DNA of 46,082 nucleotides from an uncultured Lachnospiraceae bacterium (GCA_910586755.1 CAJUJM010000110.1:1-46082); one strand, 5' to 3'; numbered from the stretch's first letter, positions 7,182-17,024 are shown. The notes: generated by a model from the sequence alone, not told the origin. A program made the numbers and translations.

Positions 7182-8416
7182 GGATGTGGATAGGCACAGA
7201 GAATGGAAGGTGTTACATGGATTTTCTGGAATCGTCCGCTGTTCTGGTTCCGGCTCTCACCGGGATGGCGCTGACTTTATACAACGGGGATCGGAATACG
7301 CTGAAGTGGTTTGAACATGAATATTGTTTTTCTCCCCAGCTGCAGAAGAGTTATACAGCCCAGGGGCTGGAAATGTTTTTTCAGGTAGGCACAGAGAAGC
7401 TGATTTATCATCTGGAGGAGTCTATGGGCACCCATTTGATCGCCTTTAAGATCTGTGAGCAATGGGTGCTGCTGGGGCCTTATGTAGAAGAAGGATGGAA
7501 GGAGCGGGAGGCCAGGCTTCTTCTTGCAAAGCTGAACGCGTCGGAAGCGATCCTTCCCATGTATAAAGCATATCGCTGCAAGCTGCCGATAATCCGGCAG
7601 GAACTTGCTATCAAGACGGCATTTGTGGTGGCGGAAAATCTGGACAGCGGGATACGGCCGGTGGAATCTCTTTTTTGGGAGCCGGAGGACAAAGGCTCCG
7701 GGCTGGCTTTTTCAGAAATTTACGCTAATGCGGAGGAAGTCAACCGCCGCTATGAAGTGGAAGACCGTTTTATTGAGGCGGTGAGCCAGGGAAATGGAGG
7801 GAAAGCTTACCGGGCGTGGAAAGACATGGACAAAGTGAAATCCGGCCTTCGGTTTATGTCGGACAATGTACAGGATCAGCTGGTGGGAGCGGCTATTGTG
7901 CGGACGCTGATTCGGATAGGAGCCAAGCTGGGAGGGCTCAGCCCGGTACTGATCGATTCTGTCAGTCAGGAGTACGCACAGCGGATGAAGCACAGCAGAT
8001 CCGAGATGGAGATGAACGATCTCACGGCGGAGATGATCGGGAGGATCTGTGATGAGGTGCGGGAGCGGCGGCGCTTTGGCTGGTCCCCTATTGTGCAAAG
8101 GGCAGCGGATTATATGGAGATTAACCTAAGCAAGCCCATGACCACGGAGGAGATTGCCAGGGCGGCAGGAGAGAAAAAGAGGATTTTTGCAAGCCGTTTT
8201 TTTCGGGAAACAGGGATGACGGTCAAGGAGTATCTGGCGAAAAGACGGTGCCATATCGCCGCCCAGCTTCTTGTGAGAAGTGATGCCGGTATTCAGGAAA
8301 TCGCCGCCTACGTGGGGTATCTGGACAATAATTATTTTTCCAAGGTGTTCAGGACCAATGTGGGGATGTCTCCCCAAGCTTACCGAAACCTTTACAAGAC
8401 ACCTCCCATAGGATGA
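7178..8416 (+). CDS. AraC-family transcriptional regulator
   Basis: A regulator of up to 412 residues. The C-terminal ~105 residues carry two helix-turn-helix motifs (TTEEIARAAGEKKRIFASRFFRE, then IQEIAAYVGYLDNNYFSKVF and GMSPQAYR). The remaining ~300 residues are a sensory region of a type common in Lachnospiraceae AraC proteins and not a simple cupin. Overlap with the transporter stop suggests the pair respond to, or move, the same compound. Starts at GTG 7178, ATG 7184 or ATG 7217 are possible; the GTG is nearest the coupling site. A terminator follows. Confidence 0.8.
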   Translation: MRMWIGTENGRCYMDFLESSAVLVPALTGMALTLYNGDRNTLKWFEHEYCFSPQLQKSYTAQGLEMFFQVGTEKLIYHLEESMGTHLIAFKICEQWVLLGPYVEEGWKEREARLLLAKLNASEAILPMYKAYRCKLPIIRQELAIKTAFVVAENLDSGIRPVESLFWEPEDKGSGLAFSEIYANAEEVNRRYEVEDRFIEAVSQGNGGKAYRAWKDMDKVKSGLRFMSDNVQDQLVGAAIVRTLIRIGAKLGGLSPVLIDSVSQEYAQRMKHSRSEMEMNDLTAEMIGRICDEVRERRRFGWSPIVQRAADYMEINLSKPMTTEEIARAAGEKKRIFASRFFRETGMTVKEYLAKRRCHIAAQLLVRSDAGIQEIAAYVGYLDNNYFSKVFRTNVGMSPQAYRNLYKTPPIG

Positions 8417-8444
8417 GGGATAAAAATATAACACATTTTTTCTA

Positions 8445-8485
8445 AAAACTGTCTGTTTTTTCTAACGGGCAGTTTTCTTTTTTTG
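8445..8485 (+). terminator. Rho-independent terminator after the AraC gene
   Basis: aaaactgtctg pairs with cgggcagtttt (two G-U pairs) around a 10-base loop, followed by a run of seven T. It ends the EamA-AraC unit. Confidence 0.75.
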
Positions 8486-8537
8486 ATAGATTATTGGCAG
8501 AGTGAAATGATGAAAGAACTTGCGAAAGGAAGCTGCC

Positions 8538-9419
8538 ATGCTGATTTACGACTCCTGTCAATTGGCCATCAAATCCTGTGTGGAAACCAGGAGATTTGCT
8601 GTGGCCCGACTGTATAACAATGAGAAAACTATGGACATCCATATACACGACTGTTATGAAATCTATTTTTCCATCTCCGGGGGAAAGCAGTTTCTCATTG
8701 ACAACCGGGTGTATGAATTTGGGCCGGGAGATATTTTTTTCATCAACCAGTTTGAAAGTCATCACCTGTCTAAAATCGACCAGGCCACCCACATGCGGGT
8801 GGTGATTTCTATCTATCCGGAATATTTGAAGCAATTTTCTACGGAACAGACAGATCTAAATCACTGTTTTACTTACCGGGATCCGGTTTGGGGCCATAAG
8901 CGCAGTCTGAATGTGGATGAACGCAAACGGTTTCTGTACTATATTCATAAGCTGTCGGAGGAGCGGGGATTCGGGCAGGATGTGCTGGAACAAGCAGTAT
9001 TTTTGGAACTGATGACATTTTTAAACAGCATCTTTCTGCTAAAGTGCCAACAGGGAGAGACATCCCTTCGGGAAGAGGATTGGGCTGCAGCCAAGCCCTG
9101 TCATTCCCAGATCGGCGAGATATTGGATTACATCAACCAGCACCTGGCGGAAAATCTCAGCATCCCCATGCTGGCGGCCCATTTTTATCTTAGCAGTTCT
9201 TACCTGAGCAGGATTTTCAAGGATGCCACCGGAACTACCATTAACCAGTATATTACCGCCAAAAGGATCTCCCGGGCCAAGGTCCTGTTGGCTGAGGGAC
9301 ATTCAGTAGCGGAGACCAGCAGCCTGTGCGGATTCGGAGATTACAGCAATTTTTTGAAATCATTTACCAAAGCGGTGGGGATTTCTCCCAAAAAGTATGC
9401 TTCCTTCACACAGAGCTAA
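8538..9419 (+). CDS. AraC-family regulator of the GH88/GH3 glycan locus
   Basis: A 293-residue regulator. Residues 25-100 form a cupin-like sugar-sensing fold (HIHDCYEIYFSISG, YEFGPGDIFFINQFESHH). Residues ~190-290 carry the two AraC helix-turn-helix motifs (LSIPMLAAHFYLSSSYLSRI, VAETSSLCGFGDYSNFLKSF, VGISPKKYASF). ATG 8538 is preferred because aaagga lies seven bases upstream; an in-frame TTG at 8520 lacks a site. It is directly upstream of, and co-directional with, the glycosidase genes, the usual layout of a local activator sensing a released oligosaccharide. Confidence 0.85.
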   Translation: MLIYDSCQLAIKSCVETRRFAVARLYNNEKTMDIHIHDCYEIYFSISGGKQFLIDNRVYEFGPGDIFFINQFESHHLSKIDQATHMRVVISIYPEYLKQFSTEQTDLNHCFTYRDPVWGHKRSLNVDERKRFLYYIHKLSEERGFGQDVLEQAVFLELMTFLNSIFLLKCQQGETSLREEDWAAAKPCHSQIGEILDYINQHLAENLSIPMLAAHFYLSSSYLSRIFKDATGTTINQYITAKRISRAKVLLAEGHSVAETSSLCGFGDYSNFLKSFTKAVGISPKKYASFTQS

Positions 9420-9447
9420 GGCTGAGAGAAAATTGTCGAGTTTGACT

Positions 9448-9517
9448 AAAACAGGATGGGATTTGCAAGATTTTGGCAACAATATGCCGAGAAAGCAAAA
9501 AAACAGGATGTTATAAT
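9448..9517 (+). promoter_or_regulatory. Probable AraC-dependent promoter of the GH88 operon
   Basis: A good TATAAT (9512-9517) has no recognisable -35 box. An 11-base direct repeat, aaaacaggatg, occurs at 9448-9458 and 9500-9510. The second copy abuts the -10 region and the two are 52 bases apart, about five helical turns. This is what a promoter needing an AraC-type activator would look like; binding is inferred. Confidence 0.4.
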
Positions 9518-9624
9518 GTACATAATAATAAAATCACGGCCATGATATTTATTTAAATTGTGTTCCTGCCTATGGCAGAAGCATGCGGCACAGGGTGTGC
9601 CGGTATGGAGAAGGAGGATCCGAT

Positions 9625-10842
9625 ATGGAAGAAAAAATTGCTGGACGTTCCAATCAGGAATGGCTGGATGCGACTTATAACAAGCTGCTGGTCAAGATGA
9701 AGGCGCAGTGCACCCGGATAGGCGCCAATATCCCCTATACCACAGACAAGGACGGTAAGTATCGTGATATCACAGAGACCAGGTGGGGACAGACGCCTGA
9801 TGGCAGTACCCATGTCGGTTTCTGGACCAACGGCTTCTGGCCGGGAATGCTGTGGCAGATGTATGAGGCTACCGGAGACGAGGATTACAGAAAGGCCGCT
9901 GTGGGTGTGGAAGAGAGGCTGGACGTGCTGCTGAGAAGCGCCGAGACCGTGGATCATGACGTAGGATTTTTGTTCCTTTTGTCCTCTGTGGCCAACTACC
10001 GCAAGACCGGAGATCCGGAAGCGCGCCGCCGGGGCCTTCTGGCAGCCAGCCTGCTGTCTTCCCGCTATAACCTGGACGGAAAATTTATCCGTGCATGGCC
10101 CGATCACATGGCAAATATGGCGAAAAATTTTGGAGGCGGCAACAGCGATATCCGTGGATGGATGATTATTGACTGTATGATGAATATTCCCCTGTTATAC
10201 TGGGCGTCTGAGGAGATCAATGATCCCCGGTTTAAAAAGATTGCCATCAATCACGCGAAAACTGCCCAGCAGTATGTGGTCCGGCCCGATGGAAGCTGCA
10301 ACCATATTGTGGCCTTTGACCCGGAGAGCGGCCAGTACCTGACGAATCCGGGCGGGCAGGGATATAAGCAGGGATCCTCCTGGAGCCGGGGACAGTCCTG
10401 GGCAGTGTACGGGTTTGCGCTGAGCTACCGCCACACCGGAGATGAATCCTTCCTCAACACGGCCAAGCAGTGCGCTCACTACTGCATTTCCAATATGGCT
10501 GTCAATGACTGGCTGCCTCTGGTGGATTATCGCCAGCCGGCCAAACCGTTGAAATACGACTCTACCGCCGCCATGTGCACAGCCTGCGGCCTGCTGGAGA
10601 TCGCCGGCCATGTGGAGGAGAATGAGGCCCGGTTCTACACTGAGGCGGCATACCGTATTCTGCGGGCCTGCGACGGGAAATTTGCCAACTGGGATATGGA
10701 TCAGGACTCTATCACCACCGGGGGCACCTTCTTCTACCACGACCCGGACGGCACGAATACGGAGGTGCCCATTATCTACGGCGACTACTACTTTATCGAG
10801 GCTATTCTGCGCCTGAAGGGAAAGGCTTTGTTTGAGTGGTAA
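9625..10842 (+). CDS. Glycoside hydrolase family 88 unsaturated glucuronyl hydrolase
   Basis: A 405-residue (alpha/alpha)6-barrel enzyme of GH88. It removes the delta-4,5-unsaturated uronic acid from oligosaccharides left by polysaccharide lyases, by hydrating the vinyl ether. Family hallmarks are WTNGFWPGMLWQMYEATGD, the first key aspartate in DHDVGFLF, and the second (general acid/base) in the segment RGWMIIDCMMNIPLLYWA, plus WSRGQSWAVYGFALSYRHTGD. There is no signal peptide, so it acts on imported sugars. ATG 9625 follows aaggagg; an upstream in-frame ATG at 9583 lacks one. It heads an operon with a GPH symporter and a GH3 enzyme. Which polysaccharide (pectin or glycosaminoglycan type) is not evident, since no lyase is present. 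Confidence 0.88.
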   Translation: MEEKIAGRSNQEWLDATYNKLLVKMKAQCTRIGANIPYTTDKDGKYRDITETRWGQTPDGSTHVGFWTNGFWPGMLWQMYEATGDEDYRKAAVGVEERLDVLLRSAETVDHDVGFLFLLSSVANYRKTGDPEARRRGLLAASLLSSRYNLDGKFIRAWPDHMANMAKNFGGGNSDIRGWMIIDCMMNIPLLYWASEEINDPRFKKIAINHAKTAQQYVVRPDGSCNHIVAFDPESGQYLTNPGGQGYKQGSSWSRGQSWAVYGFALSYRHTGDESFLNTAKQCAHYCISNMAVNDWLPLVDYRQPAKPLKYDSTAAMCTACGLLEIAGHVEENEARFYTEAAYRILRACDGKFANWDMDQDSITTGGTFFYHDPDGTNTEVPIIYGDYYFIEAILRLKGKALFEW

Positions 10843-10943
10843 TGGGATCAGGAAAAAGGGGCCGGTTGCGGTGGAGGGAAGCACATCTGTGTCTCAAAAC
10901 CGTCGCTGTGAGGGCCCTGTCTAAAAACGAGAGGAGAAATATC

Positions 10944-12385
10944 ATGGAACAACAGTACAACCGTGCGAAGACCTGGCAGCTTCTGTTCTTCGTGTTTAAC
11001 AATACCGCTTCCAACATTTACCTGTCCTTGATGGGATTTGTCAACCTGTACGCAGGCAATGTGGCCGGACTGGCTGTTATGCTTGTTTCCAACATTATGA
11101 TGGCCGCCCGGTTCTGGGACGGTGTCACCGACCCCATTATCGGGTTTATGGTGGATAAAACCAACGGAAATTCGGCAAGTTCCGTCCCTTTATGCTATTG
11201 GGCAATCTGATCATGCTGGGAACCGTGGTGCTGATGTTTACCACCACCCATCGGATACCTGCCGGTCTTCCAAGAGTAGTCTACTGGACCGTGATTTATC
11301 TGGTGTATATTATCGGCTACACATTCCAGAATGCAGCCACCCGCGGCGGGCAAAGCGTACTGACTAACGATCCTAAGCAGCGCCCTATGTTTGCCCGGAT
11401 CGACAGTATCATCAATGCCCTGCTCTTTGCCGGTATGGCTGTGTATATTACCGATACACTGGTTGGCAAGTATCAGGGATTTACCGCTGAATTATTCCGG
11501 GAAGTGATTTTTACTTTCGGACCCATCTCTCTGCTCCTTACCGTTCTGGCTATGATCGGTATCTCGGAAAAAGACCGTCCGGAGACCTATGCCAAACTGG
11601 GCAAACAGGCCAGTTACGGATTTAAGGATATTTTCCGCATTATCAAAAACAACCGGGCTATCCAAATGCTGGTGGTAGCGGCTTCCACTGACAAGCTGGC
11701 TACCCAGGTACGGCAGAATTCCGTAGTGGGAATCATGCTGTACGGCATTATCATCGGCAATTACAAGATGCTCAGCCGTATGTCGATGATTACCCTGATT
11801 CCCAGCATGATTATGATCGTTCTCGGCACCGGAGTTGCGGCGAGGTTCTCATCCAAGAAGGCGACGGTTTTGTTTACCTGGTGCAGCATCATATCCTCGG
11901 CCCTGATGGGGGCGGTATTGATTTTTGGAGATCCTACCAAGATATCGCTGGAGAACATCGGCTTTATGACCATTGCCTATATCGGCCTCTATACTTTGGT
12001 CTACGGCTTTGCCAACATCAATGTGGGCCTGGCTACGCCGATGATCGCGGACTGTGCCGACTATGAGCTGTACCAGTCCGGCAACTACGCCCCTGCTCTG
12101 ATGGGCACGGTGTTCGGTTTCTTTGACAAGGTGATTTCCTCCTTTGCAGCCACCATAGTGGGATGGTTCTGTGTGCTTATCGGCTATGCGGATCGATTCC
12201 CGACCCAGGAAGATCCGCTGACATCCGGAATCTTCTGGGTTACCCTGTTCTTGTTCATCGGCATGCCCATACTTGGCTGGGTTGCCAGTTTGATCGCTAT
12301 GAAATTCTATCCGTTAGATAAGGAAAAGATGATTGAGGTCCAGGCCAAAATCGCCGGTATGAAGGCTCAGGCTGCAGCGAAATAA
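10944..12385 (+). pseudogene. GPH-family sugar:cation symporter, frameshifted
   Basis: A glycoside-pentoside-hexuronide symporter (MelB/UidB relatives) of about 480 residues and ~12 membrane helices, presumably importing the unsaturated oligosaccharide cleaved by the GH88 protein. The ATG at 10944 follows gaggag by seven bases. Near 11168-11172 one base is missing: frame one reads DPIIGFMVDKTNG then NSASS and stops at 11210, while the adjacent frame continues the family motif KFGKFRPFMLLGNL through to 12385. The site (cggaaat) is not a canonical slippery heptamer, so programmed shifting is unlikely. It is either a genuine mutation or a base lost from a short A run in the assembly. Everything downstream is well conserved, so any loss would be recent. 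Confidence 0.8.
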
Positions 12386-12445
12386 ATGTTATTAGTTTTT
12401 TGGGAAATCATATATGGGTAATTACAGCTTAAAAGGAGCACAAAA

Positions 12446-14719
12446 ATGGCAAAAAAGGCATCGGATCATGTAAAGTATTATAAAAATCAGGGCGGTCCCA
12501 CCATAGGGACGGTTTCCCGCAATATGATTGAACGGGACGGGCTGTATTTTAAAGATTTAGACGGATCGGGGGAATATAAGCCCTTTGATGACTGGAGGCT
12601 TCCGGCAAAGGAGAGGGCGCAGGCCTATGTGAATGTGCTGACTATTGATGAAAAGATCGCGCAGCTTTTTATTTCAGACTGGAGGATGGGCAAATATCCC
12701 TGCGGGGTGGAAGGCCATCAGGTGATTTTTGACGAGTCCGGTATTCTGGACGATGCCCAGGTCCACGGAAAGAGTATATTCGGGGAACAGCATCTGCCGG
12801 GAACCACAGAGTTGATTAAGGACTGGTTTGCCCGCCATTTGATTTTAAGAGCCAATCCTACTCCCGATGACTTGGCCGACTGGCTCAATCAGCTTAACGC
12901 TGTTGCAGAAGAATGCAGGCATTTTGTGCCGGTGCAGGTGGCATCCAATTCCCGAAACGAGAACGGAGAGGTGGTGTTTGGCATGAATGACGCCGCCGGT
13001 GTGTTTGCCGCGTGGCCCGGCACATTAGGCATTGCGGCGGCGGTGAGAGGCAGCGGTATCGGACTGGTGGACGAGTTTGCCGGTTGTATCCGACGGGAAT
13101 GGGATGGAGCAGGCTTAAAGAAGGGATATATGTATATGGCGGATATTATATCCGATCCCCGGTGGCAGAGAAGCTACGGAACCTTCGGAGAGGATCCCGA
13201 ACTGGTTTGTGAGATTTTTTCCCATTTGATTCCGGGAATCCAGGGAAGCGATCATGGGGTGACGGCTGACGGAGTGGCCATGACGGTGAAGCATTTCCCC
13301 GGCGGAGGAGCCAGGGAAAATGGTTTTGACCCTCACTATCAGATGGGACAGTGGAATGTGTACCAAACGGAAGGCTCTCTTGAGAAATACCATCTTCCGG
13401 GATTTCAGACGGCAGTCGATTGCCATGCGTCTTCCATTATGCCCTATTACGCCAAGCCGTCAGCGGAGAAAAGCGCTTCCCAGACAGACAAAAACGGCAG
13501 CCCCATGGAATTGAAGCCCTACGGTTTTGCCTACAATAAGCCGTTTATTGACGGACTTTTGCGGGATCAGATGGGATTTGAAGGATATATCAATTCCGAT
13601 ACGGGAATTGTGCATAATATGAGCTGGGGCGTGGAGATGCTGGATCAACCGGAACGCATTGGATTTGCAGTAAATCAGGCAGGCGTGGACCTGATCAGCG
13701 GGCTTTTCGATAATCAGTATGGCAGGGAAGCATATGACCGGGGAATAAACGGCTATTATGAGACCCATTCCGTGCCGGAAGGATTCCGAGAAGAAGAGAT
13801 CATACTGACGGAGGAAGCCCTGAACCGGGCGGTTACCCGCACTCTCACGGAGATGTTTGCCCTTGGCATGTTTGAGAATCCCTACCGTGATCCGAAAAAG
13901 GCGGTGGAAGCCGCCTCCGATCAGAGAGATTGGGCCCATGCCATGGATGTGCACAGAAAGAGTGTGGTTCTGCTTAAAAATGACGGGACACTGCCTCTCT
14001 GCGAGGAAAAGCTGAGACAGAAAAAGGTTTACGCAGAGTGCTTTTATAAGGATGAGCAAAGGGCAAAGCAGGCAACGGAAAAGCTGAGAGAAAAGCTGGC
14101 GGACAATAACATTTTGCTGACGGAAAGCTGTGAGGAAGCGGAGTATGGAATACTGATGCTCCATCCATCTTCCGGAGAGTATTTTAACGCAACCAAAGGA
14201 TATCTGGAGCTGGATCTGTGTGATGGGAAAGAGGTTTCTGATGTGGACATGGAAGGCCGTCCGGCAGGGACAACCCACAGGGAGACTACCTTAAGCGGGG
14301 CGGGACGCATCCGTGAGATCGCCGATGCCATTCATAAAAACGGCGGAAAAGTCATCGGAAATCTGAACATTACCCTGGCCTGGGAAGTAGGTAATGTGGA
14401 GCCCTGTCTGGATGCTTTGACCGCAGGATTTGATACGGAGCAGCCAGCGGTTCTGGATGTGATATTCGGCAGGTTTGCTCCCTCCGGAAAGCTTCCGGTT
14501 ACTCTGCCCCGGGGCGATGAAGTGCTTGCCGTTGATGAGAACGGGGTATGCATAAGCCCAAACGATGTGCCGGGATATGATAAAGACCGGTATATGCCAA
14601 AACATCTGAAAGATGAAAACGGGAAAGCATACGCCTATCGGGATACGGCGGGAAACTATTATGAACTGGACTTCGGATTGACATACGAAGGCGGGAGCTT
14701 AAAGTCCGTAATACTATAA
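12446..14719 (+). CDS. Glycoside hydrolase family 3 protein
   Basis: A 757-residue GH3 enzyme (beta-glucosidase/beta-xylosidase/exo-glycosidase family). The N-terminal TIM-barrel region includes ADIISDPRWQRSYGTFGEDP and the substrate-binding KHFPGGG motif (TVKHFPGGGARENGFDPHY). The segment GYINSDTGIV holds the probable nucleophile aspartate (SD-T in place of the usual SD-W). A C-terminal alpha/beta sandwich follows (VVLLKNDGTLPL; FGRFAPSGKLPVTLP). No signal peptide, so it is intracellular and acts on imported oligosaccharide after or beside the GH88 step. It starts 60 bases after the symporter with an aaaaggag site. The exact sugar specificity cannot be read from sequence. Confidence 0.85.
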   Translation: MAKKASDHVKYYKNQGGPTIGTVSRNMIERDGLYFKDLDGSGEYKPFDDWRLPAKERAQAYVNVLTIDEKIAQLFISDWRMGKYPCGVEGHQVIFDESGILDDAQVHGKSIFGEQHLPGTTELIKDWFARHLILRANPTPDDLADWLNQLNAVAEECRHFVPVQVASNSRNENGEVVFGMNDAAGVFAAWPGTLGIAAAVRGSGIGLVDEFAGCIRREWDGAGLKKGYMYMADIISDPRWQRSYGTFGEDPELVCEIFSHLIPGIQGSDHGVTADGVAMTVKHFPGGGARENGFDPHYQMGQWNVYQTEGSLEKYHLPGFQTAVDCHASSIMPYYAKPSAEKSASQTDKNGSPMELKPYGFAYNKPFIDGLLRDQMGFEGYINSDTGIVHNMSWGVEMLDQPERIGFAVNQAGVDLISGLFDNQYGREAYDRGINGYYETHSVPEGFREEEIILTEEALNRAVTRTLTEMFALGMFENPYRDPKKAVEAASDQRDWAHAMDVHRKSVVLLKNDGTLPLCEEKLRQKKVYAECFYKDEQRAKQATEKLREKLADNNILLTESCEEAEYGILMLHPSSGEYFNATKGYLELDLCDGKEVSDVDMEGRPAGTTHRETTLSGAGRIREIADAIHKNGGKVIGNLNITLAWEVGNVEPCLDALTAGFDTEQPAVLDVIFGRFAPSGKLPVTLPRGDEVLAVDENGVCISPNDVPGYDKDRYMPKHLKDENGKAYAYRDTAGNYYELDFGLTYEGGSLKSVIL

Positions 14720-14723
14720 TGTG

Positions 14724-14756
14724 AAAGGCTTTCGGGGAATCCCCGGAAGCCTTTTT
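14724..14756 (+). terminator. Strong terminator closing the glycan operon
   Basis: aaaggctttcgggg pairs over 14 positions (one G-U) with ccccggaagccttt around a 3-base loop, followed by a T-rich tail. It lies 5 bases after the GH3 stop. Confidence 0.85.
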
Positions 14757-14786
14757 GTCATTTTTAAAACTCAAATTTTTATACGG

Positions 14787-14814
14787 TTGACGTAAGCTGT
14801 TATATAGATATAAT
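14787..14814 (+). promoter_or_regulatory. Promoter of the two-component operon
   Basis: TTGACG and TATAAT with a 16-base spacer, about 84 bases before the response-regulator ATG. Confidence 0.5.
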
Positions 14815-14897
14815 AAATGGAGGAGTGATGGTATCATAGTATTGAATTATCTCTGGAAATAAAAGGATAGTCTCAGTGGCGAAAGGGCAAGAAAATC

Positions 14898-15560
14898 ATG
14901 GAAAACGTAAAGATCCTTGTGATTGAAGACGAGGCGGATATAAGAGACCTGCTGCGGATGAATCTGGAGGCGGTGGGCTATGAGGTGGATACGGCGGCGG
15001 ACGGAGACGAGGCGGCGGAGAAGATAGAACGACAGGGGACGGGGATTGACCTGGCCCTGACGGATGTGATGATTCCGGGGCCTGACGGGTTTGAGCTGTT
15101 TCCCCTTATGGAGGAGAGAGGGATTCCCTGTATTTTTCTCACAGCCAAATCGGACGTAATGAGCAAGGTCAGAGGGCTGAAGGCGGGGGCGGAGGACTAC
15201 ATCGTAAAGCCCTTTGAGCTGATGGAGCTCTATGCCAGGATTGAGAACGTTCTGAAGCGGTGCGGAAAGCTGAAAAACCGAATTGAGACGGATAAGTGTG
15301 TCATTGACCTGATCGGACACAAGGTTTGGGAGGAAGGCAGGGAGGTGGCTCTAAAGCCCATGGAATATGACCTTTTCGTGTTCCTGTGCCGCAATCGCAA
15401 TGTGGCTTTTACCAGGGATATGCTTCTGGCTCGTGTGTGGGGCGATGCCTACCCAGGGGAGACTCGGACCGTAGATGTCCATGTGGCCAGCTTGCGGAAG
15501 AAGCTGCAGGCAGCATCCCACATAAGAACCATCCCCAGGCTGGGGTACCGGTGGGAATGA
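14898..15560 (+). CDS. OmpR/PhoB-family response regulator
   Basis: A 220-residue two-domain regulator. Residues 1-120 are the receiver: acidic pair ED at 11-12, phospho-acceptor Asp in LALTDVMIPGPDG, Thr in FLTAKS, Lys in EDYIVKPF. Residues 125-220 are a winged-helix DNA-binding domain (ALKPMEYDLFVFLCRN, TRTVDVHVASLRKKL, RTIPRLGYRWE). The histidine kinase follows after 15 bases, so the two form a cognate pair. Likely targets include the lipoprotein gene downstream, where an 11-bp-period direct repeat is seen. Confidence 0.9.
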   Translation: MENVKILVIEDEADIRDLLRMNLEAVGYEVDTAADGDEAAEKIERQGTGIDLALTDVMIPGPDGFELFPLMEERGIPCIFLTAKSDVMSKVRGLKAGAEDYIVKPFELMELYARIENVLKRCGKLKNRIETDKCVIDLIGHKVWEEGREVALKPMEYDLFVFLCRNRNVAFTRDMLLARVWGDAYPGETRTVDVHVASLRKKLQAASHIRTIPRLGYRWE

Positions 15561-15575
15561 GAAAGGGGCAAAAAG

Positions 15576-17021
15576 ATGACACTGAAACAGAAATTGATGG
15601 TGATTCTGCTGACGGTGTGCACTGGCTCTTTTGCGGTGTGCGCCGGTTTTTTTGCTATGAAAATGAATGTGTTTACAATCAGGATGGCCACAGAGAACAA
15701 CGCAAGGCAGCTGGAAGCGAAAGATTATGTGTTTTCCCAGATGGTTACAGATACCCGGTTTGACGCCATGGGGGTCATCGCCATGGAAGCCTACCTGAAA
15801 TATCAGTTCCGAAGGTGCTTTGGGGAGGGGTACGCGCTGCTGAAGAATCAGGACTGTCTGGTGAATCTGACGGAGTTTGAGATCCTGGATGGTTCCCTGT
15901 ACCGGGGGGATTATATGGTCCAGCACTTAGATGGACAGACAGCGCTTATGATGGAGCGGGAGGTTTCTGCGTTTCCTGACTACCAGGTGCTTTTGGTGCA
16001 GGACATCACAGCCTATGAGCAGGAGATGGCAGGGCAGATGAGAGAATATCTTATGACATGCTGCGGGATTCTGGCGGCAGCGGCAGCGGTTCTGTACGGG
16101 GTTCTGGGAAAAGTGCTGAGGCCTCTGGGAGTCCTGACAGAGGCGGCCAAAAAGCTTGGGGAGGGGGACTTGAAGGTTCGGGTTTCGGTGAAGGGAAAGG
16201 ATGAGATGGGGGTTCTGGCCCAGGCTTTTAACCAGATGGCAGGCCGGGTGGAGGGCCAGGAGGAGGATCTTAGGCTGCTTCTGGGCGCATTGACCCACGA
16301 AATCAAGACACCCATGACCACCATCATCGGCTACGGGGAAAGCCTGCTGTGCCTGAAACTGACAAAGGAGCAGCAGGAACATGCGCTGATGGGCATCTGC
16401 CGGGGCGGACGGCGGCTGGAGAGGCTATGCGGAAAGCTGCTGGCCATAATGGGAATGTATGCCATATCCCCGGCAGGAAGCGGAGAATATAGTTCAGAAG
16501 GCTGCAGCCTGGATGGCTGCGAGGGAGACCGGAGTGGTAAAGAAGGAGGGACAAAAGACCCGGAACGGGTGATCTGCATAGAGCCTGTGGCTGTGGAGGA
16601 GATGTTTCGGGAAGCGGAGGCAGAGCTTTCCCCCCTGATAGAGGAACGAAATATAAAGATTATACTGGAGGTAGAGGGGAAACCGGTGGTAAATGCGGAT
16701 CGGGAGTTGTTTGTGTCCCTTCTGTACAACTTGATTCACAACAGCATCAAGGCATCCCGGCCAGGTGGAAGGATATGGCTGGAGGCAGACAGTGAAAAGC
16801 TGGCGGTAAGAGATGAGGGGGCAGGTATCAGAGCGGAGGACCTGCCTCATGTGTGGGAAGCGTTTTTCATGTCGGACAAATCCAGGTCCAGAAGCGAGGG
16901 CGGATCAGGGCTGGGACTGGCGCTGGCAGACAGGATCGTGAAACTCCACGGCATGAGGGCGGATATTGAGAGCCGGGAGGGAAGAGGGACCAGAGTCCAG
17001 GTATTTTACAAGAGGACATGA
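15576..17021 (+). CDS. Membrane sensor histidine kinase
   Basis: 481 residues. A first membrane helix lies at about 7-29, then a ~130-residue extracytoplasmic sensor, a second helix (~155-177, LMTCCGILAAAAAVLYGVLG), and a HAMP linker (LRPLGVLTEAAKKLGEGDL). The phospho-acceptor histidine is in LTHEIKTPMTTIIGYGES and the ATPase domain has N-box YNLIHNSIKAS, DEGAGI and GGSGLGLALADRIV. An unusual Gly/Glu/Ser-rich insert (about GSGEYSSEGCSLDG to KEGGTKDPE) separates the two kinase subdomains. It senses an envelope signal and phosphorylates the adjacent response regulator. The ligand is unknown. Confidence 0.9.
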   Translation: MTLKQKLMVILLTVCTGSFAVCAGFFAMKMNVFTIRMATENNARQLEAKDYVFSQMVTDTRFDAMGVIAMEAYLKYQFRRCFGEGYALLKNQDCLVNLTEFEILDGSLYRGDYMVQHLDGQTALMMEREVSAFPDYQVLLVQDITAYEQEMAGQMREYLMTCCGILAAAAAVLYGVLGKVLRPLGVLTEAAKKLGEGDLKVRVSVKGKDEMGVLAQAFNQMAGRVEGQEEDLRLLLGALTHEIKTPMTTIIGYGESLLCLKLTKEQQEHALMGICRGGRRLERLCGKLLAIMGMYAISPAGSGEYSSEGCSLDGCEGDRSGKEGGTKDPERVICIEPVAVEEMFREAEAELSPLIEERNIKIILEVEGKPVVNADRELFVSLLYNLIHNSIKASRPGGRIWLEADSEKLAVRDEGAGIRAEDLPHVWEAFFMSDKSRSRSEGGSGLGLALADRIVKLHGMRADIESREGRGTRVQVFYKRT

Positions 17022-17024
17022 GAA

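Noticed and set aside
11160..11175. Programmed -1 frameshift in the symporter
   Set aside because: No X-XXY-YYZ slippery heptamer and no downstream pseudoknot visible; a single-base loss explains it more simply.
13460..14278. Minus-strand open frame of 272 codons within the GH3 gene
   Set aside because: It lacks a ribosome site and recognisable domain; GH3 motifs cover the same bases.
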